A stretch of DNA of 25,271 nucleotides from a virus. Where the stretch lies: positions 1-25,271 of IMG/VR virus record IMGVR_UViG_3300010354_011211; one strand, 5' to 3'. How positions within the stretch are numbered: the stretch's first letter is position 1; each line of letters begins with the position of its first letter. Below are positions 1-9,900 of the stretch, piece after piece. The translations under genes were made by a program, and so were the position numbers. The notes beneath the pieces were generated by a model. The model was given only the letters and a program-made list of their open reading frames with translations, had not been told where the DNA came from and searched no databases.

Positions 1-3000
1 AACCAAGGCTTCTAAACTGTGAGTAGCAGTTGCTACAATGTTAGATCCTCCGCTATCTGTAGCAATTTCTATATAGTAAGACACTTCAATTTGTCTTGGA
101 GTGCTAATTGATCCTGCACTGACACCAAAAGAGCGATTCGTTGACAGGGGCAGCCAAAATACCGAATCTCCATCATAGTAATTACCTGAACCAGTATTAT
201 AAATTACTGTAGTTGTCCAGCGCATAAAATAGCCTGATCCTATAGCAGCAGTTTCAGGTGTGTACCAACTACCCAAGTCAACTATATCGCCTTGACCGTT
301 TTGGGTGGTAATATTACCATTAGGGTGAAAATATATGTACATATTGCAAGCTAATACGCCGGTTCCTATATCAGCGAAATGAGTTGATTTAGTTAAATTG
401 ATGGCTGCTAGGCTAACCGGATTGGCAGCAGTTGTTGTAGTTGTGGTCGATGTACTTGTTGTTAAGGATAAACTAGTATCTTGTATTTCAAATAGTAGAG
501 CATTTAGTATTGATAATGGACCACCGGTAACGCTAAAAGTAACTGCTTCTTGTCCTTCTGTGGTGATGTCAGCCACTGCTGTAAACGTAACACTTCCTTT
601 GTAGTAACCGCCGACTAATGTACTACCCAAGGTAATTGTTCCAGTTAATGTGGCAGGATTAAAATCTGAACTAGTCACCCCTGTACCGCTTAAACTACAA
701 GGTACTTCCATGCCCGGAGTTACACCAGATCCAACACCATATACAGACAATACAAATGATCTACCTTCTGGGATAAGATAACGACCAGGACTGATTTCAG
801 TAAAGGCTGGGTCGCCACTAACCGGGTCAATACCTAAAAACCCAGATGTTGCTTGAGTAGTTGTAGAAGTAGTCGATGTCGAAGTTGTTGCCGGCGCTTC
901 TGTAGTAGTCGAAGTCGTTGAAGTCGTTGAAGTCGTTGAAGTTGTTGAAGTTGTTGAGGTCGAAGTCGAGGTCGGTGTACCTGAGCATGATATAACAACA
1001 GACTTACTAGTAAATATTTCAGTATCTGTAATAAACCTTACAGTAACATAATAAGTACCGTCTGCTAAACCAGTTCGTTGTAGATAATTCGTAACTTGAT
1101 AAGGACCACGATCATCACTCGATTCAGAGGGAGCGTAAGGAGTAGTCCTTGGCATATAGGAAATTTCATAGTTTCCTGGAGGGTAAGGGCTAAGATTATC
1201 TACTTCATAAACACCCAACCCACCAGAACAACTGGCATTAAGAGTAAAGTTAATTATGCCCCCGCCAGGTGGTGGTGCTACTGTAGTAGTGGCTGGGGCT
1301 TCTGTAGTGGTGGTTGTAGAAGTTGTAGACGTTGAGGTTGAGGTTGTTGCCGGCGCTTCTGTAGTAGTTGAAGTCGTTGAAGTTGTAGAAGTTGTAGAAG
1401 TTGTAGTCGAAGTTTCAGGAGCTGCTGTGGTAGTTGAAGTTGTCGAGGTCGAAGTAGAGGTCGTTGAGGTTGATGTTGTTGTAGTAGTTGATCTATTATC
1501 AATTGGTAAAGAAATAGTTCTACCAGCAAGATTTGGATTACCAACCGAATTAGTAAATTGCCCGGCAGCAACACTGACTGTACCTGTTCCTAGAGTATTA
1601 GTATCCGGAGTAACTAATACTGTGAATACTTTGCTGTTAACCTGAGTAAACGAGGACAAGGAAATAGGCCCTGACGTTTGTACATCAGCTAGACTAAAGT
1701 CTGAAGATTCAGAAACAACAAAGGTTACTGTGGCATCTTCGCCTTGAGTTAGATTTTGATCGTTCGAATAAATTGATATCATTGGACGTCTTGTATCATA
1801 TGATACAAATAGATCATTGCTAACAGTGTTCGGGTTGCCTACTGAGCTAGTATATTTTCCAGCCTCAACATTGGCACTGGATGTCCCTGCTTGGCCTTGA
1901 TAACTTCCAGTAGCCCACCCCGATGCCCCATCAAACACAATGTCTTCATATGCTTGGTAACCTGATACATTCTTATAACCAATAAACACATGGCTATATC
2001 TCTCAGAAGTCCAAGTTTCTGATCTGTATCCACCAAAATTAGAATTTAATAAAGTTCTTGTTGCCGAGTCAATGCTAGTAGCATCAAAGGACGTTATAAC
2101 AACTAACTTACCATTAGCAATAGCATTCAGTCCTGCGATCATACCAGAATTACCTGCTACATAATCATATGTATCGTATGTGGCAGCACTTTCAAAAGCC
2201 ATTGTTGTGGCATTAAAAACAGCGACGGTGTGACCGCGACCGTATGTAGTTACACTTGTTCCATTAAGTTTGATAAAGGAAACAAAGTCGCCAGACGGCT
2301 GATTGTAATTACTAGCTTGAACTTCTATAAGATCGGCAGGTGGAGTATATGTTGCTGTATATACTGCGCCCGATCCCGATAACGCACTTAACGCACCTAA
2401 ACCACTTGTTGTAATATCAGACCTAACAAAGTTAGTAGTAGCCAAATTGCTAGTAAAGGTCAAGGTAGCTGTTTGCCCGTAATTTAAACTGTTATCATCA
2501 ACGGTCAGCACCATCGACGGGATACGAGTATCAATAGGTATAGTCAACACATTACTGGGTTTATTTCTATTTCCAACAGAGTTAGTGAAACTTGCTGCTG
2601 CTACATTTACAGTAAATGTTCCCTCTAAACTTACATTAGGAGTTAGGGTAACAGTATAAACCGAAGACGACACTGATACAAAATTGCTAACCACAGCATT
2701 GGCACTGCCACGTATGTCATTAAACCCAAAACTTGTTGTAGCGTTGCTAGTGGTAAATGTTAGAGTAGCCACTTCGCCGGCAATAAGACTAGCTCGATTA
2801 CTGGTAATCACTATTTCCGGCAAGATCGAATCAATAACGAATTGAAGCGTATTTGAAACTAAATTGAATTGGTTAGATATACCCCTAGCAGATCCTGCTG
2901 GTAGGAACATGCTGAATACATCAGAAGTTTCTAAAACAGGTTCTATCAACATTGTAGCCGATGTACCACCACTATAGGAAAAGTTAGTTAGGCTAGCTGC

Positions 3001-3933
3001 GCCACTATTAACAAAGTCACTTAATTCTAAATTGCCAGGTTGTGCCGGTTCACTCAATGCCACAGTAATAACCGGACGTTGATGTGCTAGTATTGTACCA
3101 GTCAGATTTGAACTCAACACAACAGTAAAGGGCGGTGGTGGTTCTGTTGTAGTAGTCGAAGTTGTACTGGTAGTACTTGTGGTCGTAGTTGTGGTTGGTA
3201 CCGGCGGTCTGGTAGTAGTTGTCTGTAGCACTACAGGACCCGGTATAGTAGCTGCCAGATGTGTCATCGAAAAGGTTGTGTTTAACACATTCCCTGCGGT
3301 GTTGGCAATAAAAACAAATTTTTGTTTTCCAGGAAATGAAATATTCTTACTGGCGTCTAATCTAAGATACAAACCATCGCTTGGAATTTCTGCTTGAACT
3401 TGATATAATGTAACAGCAATATGACTAAGATACATGGCTTCGTCAGACTGTCCTTGATCATGCCCTAAAGTGAACTCTGCTGAAAAAGTACTAGAGGAAT
3501 GTGGTGTCCAACCTGTGTCAAACATTACATAGCCATTTTCTGTTAGCAAATTGTTACCCCACGGAGAATAGCTATATGCTGCTGGTACCCAAGTAGATTG
3601 TGTAAAAGTATTGTACAAATAATTAGGGGCACCAGGAGCACCGGCTCCTGGAAATCCAGTTTTATTAAATACTGCCCATGTAGCACCATCTAAGGTTACT
3701 TTACTCTGTTCGTTGTCTAAACTGTCAACAAAGTGCCAATAAAAACTAAAACGCAATTTGGCGTGAGCTGGTAAATTGTTCAACGTAAAAGTATAAACAC
3801 CAGGATTCGGACCGTGCATGGTAACAGTACCTAAACTACCAACGCTGGTCATTGTGTAGGTATTAGTGTTACTCCAGTTTGCCAAATTACTATTAGCTAG
3901 AGCACCCTCAGAATAATAATTGATAATAGGCAT
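1..3933 (-). CDS. Modular Ig-like tail adhesin, 3'-partial
   Basis: The frame is open from ATG 3933 to the left edge (1311 codons, no stop), so the C-terminus is missing. It starts 9 bases after the giant gene. Modules in order: an N-terminal beta-sandwich (residues about 1-185, YTFTLNNLPAHAKLRFSFYW); a second beta domain; Thr/Ser/Pro linker (about 234-264); four tandem bacterial Ig-like domains (about 265-813), typified by LNYGQTATLTFTSNLATTNF and YTVTLTP, sharing the ends FTNSVGN.N and IPID; the third is interrupted by a FAM3/ILEI-like domain; long Thr/Ser linker (814-892); a Cys-containing beta domain (NASCSGGLGVYEV to VVISCSG); third linker; a Calx-beta-like domain (LIPEGRSFVLSV, DITTEGQEAVTFSV); a fourth linker; and a beta domain with NMYIYFHPNGNITTQ. 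No enzyme motif is visible. Such linked Ig-like arrays are typical of phage receptor-binding or decoration proteins. A late tail role is inferred from position. Which part binds the host is unknown. Confidence 0.85.
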   Translation of the reverse strand, partial: MPIINYYSEGALANSNLANWSNTNTYTMTSVGSLGTVTMHGPNPGVYTFTLNNLPAHAKLRFSFYWHFVDSLDNEQSKVTLDGATWAVFNKTGFPGAGAPGAPNYLYNTFTQSTWVPAAYSYSPWGNNLLTENGYVMFDTGWTPHSSSTFSAEFTLGHDQGQSDEAMYLSHIAVTLYQVQAEIPSDGLYLRLDASKNISFPGKQKFVFIANTAGNVLNTTFSMTHLAATIPGPVVLQTTTTRPPVPTTTTTTSTTSTTSTTTTEPPPPFTVVLSSNLTGTILAHQRPVITVALSEPAQPGNLELSDFVNSGAASLTNFSYSGGTSATMLIEPVLETSDVFSMFLPAGSARGISNQFNLVSNTLQFVIDSILPEIVITSNRASLIAGEVATLTFTTSNATTSFGFNDIRGSANAVVSNFVSVSSSVYTVTLTPNVSLEGTFTVNVAAASFTNSVGNRNKPSNVLTIPIDTRIPSMVLTVDDNSLNYGQTATLTFTSNLATTNFVRSDITTSGLGALSALSGSGAVYTATYTPPADLIEVQASNYNQPSGDFVSFIKLNGTSVTTYGRGHTVAVFNATTMAFESAATYDTYDYVAGNSGMIAGLNAIANGKLVVITSFDATSIDSATRTLLNSNFGGYRSETWTSERYSHVFIGYKNVSGYQAYEDIVFDGASGWATGSYQGQAGTSSANVEAGKYTSSVGNPNTVSNDLFVSYDTRRPMISIYSNDQNLTQGEDATVTFVVSESSDFSLADVQTSGPISLSSFTQVNSKVFTVLVTPDTNTLGTGTVSVAAGQFTNSVGNPNLAGRTISLPIDNRSTTTTTSTSTTSTSTSTTSTTTAAPETSTTTSTTSTTSTTSTTTEAPATTSTSTSTTSTTTTTEAPATTTVAPPPGGGIINFTLNASCSGGLGVYEVDNLSPYPPGNYEISYMPRTTPYAPSESSDDRGPYQVTNYLQRTGLADGTYYVTVRFITDTEIFTSKSVVISCSGTPTSTSTSTTSTTSTTSTTSTTSTTTEAPATTSTSTTSTTTQATSGFLGIDPVSGDPAFTEISPGRYLIPEGRSFVLSVYGVGSGVTPGMEVPCSLSGTGVTSSDFNPATLTGTITLGSTLVGGYYKGSVTFTAVADITTEGQEAVTFSVTGGPLSILNALLFEIQDTSLSLTTSTSTTTTTTAANPVSLAAINLTKSTHFADIGTGVLACNMYIYFHPNGNITTQNGQGDIVDLGSWYTPETAAIGSGYFMRWTTTVIYNTGSGNYYDGDSVFWLPLSTNRSFGVSAGSISTPRQIEVSYYIEIATDSGGSNIVATATHSLEALV
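846..980 (-). repeat. Thr/Ser linker with exact 9-base units
   Basis: At 911-955 a 9-base unit occurs five times in a row (three GAAGTCGTT and two GAAGTTGTT on the plus strand), encoding Thr-Thr-Ser each time. Positions 884-924 repeat 1343-1383 with one mismatch over 41 bases. Unit number could vary by slippage or recombination without breaking the frame. Confidence 0.8.
1258..1494 (-). repeat. Low-complexity Thr/Ser linker encoded by short tandem repeats
   Basis: About 79 codons, nearly all Thr or Ser, with interspersed TEAPATT motifs. In DNA it is a run of imperfect 3-, 6- and 9-base units of the GAAGTTGTT type (plus strand). It would be an extended flexible hinge between the Ig-like array and the next domain. 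Confidence 0.8.
1498..3141 (-). repeat. Four tandem bacterial Ig-like domains
   Basis: Four units of about 95-100 residues (not counting the insert in the third) share the pattern 'P.I.L.....L..GE.ATLTF', 'Y.V.LTP' and 'G.FTNSVGN.N......IPID'. They resemble the Big-type domains of bacterial surface proteins. The first is the most diverged. Similarity is at protein level; the DNA is not a simple tandem repeat. Confidence 0.7.
1893..2330 (-). other. FAM3/ILEI-like domain nested in the third Ig-like domain
   Basis: Residues about 535-680. Motifs SFIKLNGTSV, GRGHTVAVFN, YDTYDY, GKLVVITSFDAT, LLNSNFGG and YSHVFIGYKN follow the FAM3/ILEI order. The flanking sequence continues one Ig-like domain: YTATYTPPADL before, and SSANVEAGKYTSSVGNPN after, which lines up with the uninterrupted domains on either side (VNVAAASFTNSVGNRN and VSVAAGQFTNSVGNPN). 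Confidence 0.65.
3142..3231 (-). repeat. Thr/Ser/Pro linker before the Ig-like array
   Basis: About 30 codons, mostly Thr with Ser and Pro (TTTRPPVP, then Thr/Ser runs ending EPPPP). It separates the N-terminal beta domains from the Ig-like array. A shorter relative (Thr/Ser run ending in Ala-Ala-Asn-Pro) lies at about 418-470. Confidence 0.75.
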
Positions 3934-3939
3934 ATGTGA

Positions 3940-3947
3940 TACTTATA
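3940..3947 (-). promoter_or_regulatory. Possible late-promoter-like box before the adhesin gene
   Basis: TATAAGTA on the minus strand matches the T4 late core TATAAATA at 7 of 8 positions, overlaps the stop codon of the giant gene and ends 6 bases before the adhesin ATG. The same 6-base distance is seen before gp25. Chance is possible in AT-rich DNA. Confidence 0.25.
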
Positions 3948-6900
3948 ATGAATACCTATCACGAGTTTGGAAATATAAAGATAAGACTTCGTCTTCGGAT
4001 AGTTCTCTATTATAAGCATAGAACTCACCTATATCGCCACCAAACTCAAAAACATCTGGTGTCACTGCGGGATCGCTGCTGTTAGCTATAGTAATGCCGA
4101 TACCAGCAGTTCCTGAAGTTGCCGAACCATTAACCTGTGTTAGTGTACGAGATACCCCGTTTATGTAAATCTTATTGTAGTCAACATAAGTGCTTCCACT
4201 AATTGTGTTATGGAATACAGCAGTAACAAACACCCAAGAATTTTTAAATGGTAAGAATTCAAGGGCAGTAACACCGTATAGATCACCATCACCATTATTG
4301 AATCCTAGTGCGCCACCTGGCATCCACAAACGATAGTTAGTCTTGAATTCCATAGGAATCGCGTTATTGTCGCCGGTCCAACGCATCCAAAAACTAATAG
4401 TGTTATATCCGCCAGGGTCAGTATTAATTCCTGTCATGGTGCCCACTGAGCTGGCACGATCATTTACATTCACGCCACTGTTGAATGTAAACACACCTTG
4501 CTTATCTATGCTCCAGGTTGGGCTGTTGTCTAATAACTCAAAATTATTGCCAAATGCCGACATGTCTAACCAGTTTTTGCTTAACAGCATATTATTGGTT
4601 GCTGTTACTGTAACTGACTGCTGCTGCCCAGGAAGTAAACTAAACGAGCTAGGTGATATAACTGCTGTTCCGCCTGCGGGATTCGCTAGTAATCTTACTG
4701 TAATCGCTTGCGGCGAATCGCTGTTACTAGATCCCAAGAAGCCAATAGCGTATGTTTCGGTAGTACTAAACCCTGGCTCGTTGTATGGAACCTCGATTGT
4801 GGTTTCTGTTTTTCCAAATACATTAAGTGTTAATTCATGTGGCCCAACCGGTGCTGCTGTAGTTGTGGTTGTAATTGATCCGCTACCCTGTGTTAACACT
4901 CGAATACTTAAACTATCATATACATAACCAGGTAACAATTCTTCCGGAGCATGGGAGAAAATTCTATCAACAAATTTACCACCAGAAATTTTGATATTTC
5001 CTGCGCTAATACCGGCATTGCTACCAAAAGTGTCTCCGAGCAGTATAGTATCTTGAGTTGAGCTAGAGCTACCAGTATATGTACTGTATAGTGGGTCTAT
5101 ACCATTAACTAACAATTTTAGATCTTTTGGTACCGATTGACTATTCTCAGGAACATAAAAACCCATAATTCTATCATTAGCATTATCAAAAGATTCGCTG
5201 CTTATTACAGATAAATTACTGGTAGTGAAAACCACTGATCTATATGTTTGGCTGGTTACCTGATATGCTTGACCATTGTAGCTGATAATATTACCTTTAA
5301 AATAGGTAACATTAGACTGCCAATCAACCACCGACGATTTATAGGATACGCGATCAAACTTTATCGTTGTTATAAGTTTTCTTGTTTGAAGATTACGAAG
5401 TCTAGGTGATAGTTGTGCTGATATAGGTTCACGATTGCCAGATAATGTACTGGTTACTGTTTTAGTACCCGTCCAACGATATCCATCATAAACATAACTT
5501 CTTTCGCCGTATGTGTAAGATTCGCCGGCTTTGGGATTTTCTGGTAGAGCAAACGAGAAGCTAAATTTATAGAATTGCGGAGTAGCCACTAGCGGTGCTA
5601 AGTACCCTCTTTCTATCTTAAACTTAATACTACAATAAGCATCTGCTGCGTTATCAATCGATCCAGCATAGTGCTCGATTCCGCGACCCTCGCCGCAACC
5701 TGGTATACCAACTAAAATATAACTGCTTCTAAATTTAAATGTTTGACCAGCAAACACTTCTCGACTAGCACCACAACGTAGCATTTCTCTTAATAAAGAT
5801 GTCGGTTGCTGAGTTAATCTGTTTAACGAAGGTTCATCGTATGTGTGGATGACTACTACATACTCATCTGTAGTGCGTTGAAGTTCTTTAGCTAGATCAG
5901 ATGAGGTTCTACCTGTGTAGCCGAATTGATTTTGAGCGTATATATCAAATATCTCTGATGTAACAACTTGTCCGTCACTTCTACGAATACGATGAAAGTG
6001 ATATCCACGATTTTTAATACTATACAACACATCTTGATAGGGACCGTAATTCAAGAGTTCCTGTACACTAGGCGCCGAGTCATTGAGTTCTTCAAATCTA
6101 GGAAAAGCAAACTGACTCCTTGTAGAAGAATCATCACAATAATAATGATAACAACGCTGCATAGCTTGTGTAGCATTGGGAGGAAATTTACAATCTGTTA
6201 AATTACCGCTGTTTATTAAAACTTTTCCATTTAAGCGTGTGTAAATTCCGCTATCAGGATGCGCTGCGGTACCGGTATGGTCGGCAGGGAAAATATGACC
6301 GACATGTAGATACCACTCACCCTGTGTGTAGTCCGCTGCGGATCTAAAATTCCAGTAAGGGTTTTCTTCACCTGCGCCGTCTACTAATCTTCTTACACTA
6401 CCTGTTGGATTTGTTGATCCAGCATAGGACGGCCATGAACCGTTAGTATGGAGACCATGATATAACGATCCGCCAGAATCAGAAGTTGTGCGGCGCATCC
6501 ATACCACACTGCGATATGTCTTAGTGGGGTCAATGTTAGAGTTAACATGGTTCCAACCACCATCGGCGTCGCCGTCGCCACTAGGACGATTTTCCCACAC
6601 TATACTAGAGTTATTCCAAGGATCTTGATCTCGAACACGTTGATTTTCTACTACCAAGCCAATCGATTGGAAGTTACTGGTCCCGCCCGATCCTTCAGTC
6701 CAATCTAAAACATTTAACAATGAATTTTGATAGTTCGTTGTTAGTGTGTCTTTTCCACCGCGCCCAAACAGACCAAATCCTAATTTATTTCTTTCTCCTA
6801 CTGTGAAATAACTATAACCTTGTGATACTACTGTAAATTCGTGTCGTTGAGCGTCTATGGGCTTGGTAGATCCAGTACCAATTAACCGAATTGTGGGGGT

Positions 6901-9900
6901 ACTTGTAAAATTAGTGCCCGAGTCAATGACATAGGCTTTGCTTATTCCATATGTACCGCTAGCAATTTCAATAGAAACATTGGCTTCTTGTCCTGAATTC
7001 AAGTCAGTTCTTATGACCTCAACACTAGGAACTATTTCTTCAGAATTATCCGGAGTCTTAAATCCATAACCAGGACGACTGATTACAACTTCGCCTAATG
7101 TGTATTTGTGATTGTTTACCCATTCTTGATATTCAGGACGCTGTATTTCCACTAGATCAATGTCAGGGTATTCGCCACTTGGACTACGATATACGTTTAA
7201 GTTTTTATCATAGTAAGGCTGTAGATCAAAATCGGTAACCCCTAACTGATAAGTATCAATCTGATCATAGGCATTAACAAATTCTCTTATCTTGGTTCTG
7301 TAAGGCTTTACTTCTTGAACATACGATTCAATATTCTTTTGTCTATCTTTGACTAAACTAGGAAGTTGATTTAGCCCCGATATTTTACTAACGATAGTTA
7401 CAAAGCTAGTTTTGAAAAACCAATCAATATATTTTTGTTCAGTTAATATGTAATCGATCAATGAAAACAACATGATATTGTATTCATCTTTTAGATCATC
7501 AACAAAGATATCTTGTTTAAGAGCAGCTAGTACATAGCGTAACTCAGTTAAACTATTAGAATCGTATAAAGGTACATCAAAGTCTCCCACGTCAAAGCCG
7601 TCGGGCTGATATAAAATATCTTTTAATCGAATAGTTTTATTCTGTATACCTATTAATTCTAGATTTGACTTGCCATCAACAAATGTGTAGACATACATTT
7701 CCCAGTCGCCAGCCATTTGTTGATTTCTTGTAACGATGCTACCATACGATGTAGTCTTATTCAATGTAAAATTGTTAACACGTATGATATCACCGTTAGA
7801 CAAGGTTAATTTATAAATGTCTTTGAACTCGTCTATAGTATATGTTGGTACAGTGCTTGAGGAATAACCAGTCTTGTACCAATCTTTATATTCCCACAAA
7901 GTAGTTACGTCAAAACTCTGTTTACGAATCAGTCTTACAGTAGTATTGGTTGAATTGGCTAAGACATTAACTACCCCTGTCCTATCATAGAAAGCCCAAA
8001 AACCACCATAAGTGGCATCAAATCGAACTAATATTTTGATAGTAGCTTTTGTTTGCGGAGGAATGTATATATCGGTGATATAGTCTACAGCATAATCATA
8101 TTCAGATGAATCGGGTTCAGGGTCTTTGGCAAACAGATTGTCTGAATAGATTTTGTTATTATCTCTAATCTTGAATACCACAGGATATTGTTCAAACTTC
8201 GAGTTAATATAAGAAATAAAATTCCTTCTAGCATCCGGTAGATCAACAATCAAAGTCTGTCTTGGTCTTATTGATAGTCCTATTTGATTAAACTTTCCTA
8301 ACTTGGGATCGGGCACAGGGTTTCCTGATGCGTCGACTCCGGCCAAGCTGTCAATTAATTTCTGCTCAATCAAATCTGGAAACTGCTTTAAAGTATTGCC
8401 TTCTTGTAGCAACTTGAAATCGCTGTGAATAATCTTTTCATTTAGCAATTTCTTAGTAGCAATAAACATGACCGCATTATCAGTCTGTGTGTACGAACCA
8501 ACATTGTACAATGCGATTGTGTCATTCCTTAAGGCTGACATATACGGTATGCCTTGATTGCTAGGGTTTAGAATCATTTCCGCTAGACTAGCGGTGCTGG
8601 AATTTTTATGTTTAGCTGTTTTGTTTGTACGGCCTTTAACCCAAAAGAAATATCTGGACACAAAAGTATTTGTATCAGGATCTACAAATACGCTGTCACT
8701 ATAATATTCATCATTGGCAAACAGTGGTGTGCCTTCGCGACCTTCACTAACATGTACACTAGGCAGAACATCACTAACTATCCATTCGTAAACTTCTATG
8801 GTGCTACCAGGGAAAAGTTTACCCCAATTTGCGGCTCTATAATCTAAATCACCTTGCTCATAGTCTATAAATCTAGACTTATTAGTATTCCACCAGTAAG
8901 TTCCTACTTGATCATTGCCCCAATAGATTTCTTCAGAATATCTGTATTCTGAAGAATTATCTGTGTTCCTGTACGAAGCAGGATCATCGTCAGATATGAT
9001 ATCAATATCAGCTCGTGCTTGACCTAGTATTTTACCTTTATTAGGATCGTACAAATCAACTCTGGTTAAGATGTTTCTATCTTTAATGTCGTAGATATAA
9101 AGATTTTTAATACTTTCAATGTCAACAATGGGCTCAGCTGATCGAATTAAATCAAAATCATATATGTCAGTACCGACTTCAACACTACTATTCGAGTATG
9201 ATACTAGTGTTCCGTCAATGATAGGTGTGCTTGCTAGATCCGCTGCTGTTGCTGGCTCAATTGTATAGTAGAGATTTTCGCTGTCATCGTTTGAGAACAC
9301 GCAGAAATTAATTTGTTCCCCGTAAGTAACAGTCGACACCAAGCTATTAGCAACAATACAATTTATACCAATAATGCTATATGTGTTAGCAGTTATTACA
9401 TTACTGTAAAATACTTGCTTATATACAGTATCAACCTTTTTAGGTCTATATATTTGCCAAGAGTTATTAAGACCGCGATCAATGTAGACTAAATCTAAGT
9501 TGTAAGACGGATTAATTACATAAGGATCGTAGGCTAACCATCCACGTTTAGGTTGATAAGCTCGAGCATGAGATAATGTCTTAAATCTCATTTTATCAAA
9601 ATCAAACAAAGTTCCTGTGCGATTTGTTAGATTTAAATCTATACTAACACCAAGTTTTTCTACAATGAATTCGATATCGGTTGTTGACAAGACTTGATAA
9701 AAACCATTTACACTAGCGTCTATGTTACGCACAGCCACCATGTCGCCGATACTTAGATAGTGTAAACTAGAACATGTTAACACTATTTGATTATTAAGCC
9801 CAGCTCTTGCTCTAGTAATAGTAGTTGGGTTTAGAGTGGCGCGATAAACTTGCCAGTCATTATTAAAATCTTTAGCTACCCAGATTTTATAACCTGTGAC

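Noticed and set aside
846-1494. Repeated short units that might suggest a CRISPR array or an iteron origin
   Set aside because: Units are 3 to 9 bases with no spacers and are in frame with the Thr/Ser coding sequence, so they are linker-coding repeats.
1256-1645. A plus-strand frame rich in Val and Glu (129 codons), and a minus-strand Gln/Leu-rich frame at 1278-1574
   Set aside because: Both are other-frame readings of the repetitive Thr/Ser linker of the adhesin, which is in an open frame that spans the whole region.
1-3933. Apparent lack of a gene in the first 3.9 kb
   Set aside because: Translating the minus strand from ATG 3933 gives 1311 sense codons up to the window edge, so it is one gene that lacks its stop because the window ends.
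4343-4927. A 194-codon plus-strand frame
   Set aside because: It is antisense to the Ig-like and LamG-like end of the giant protein, which has a convincing protein signature.
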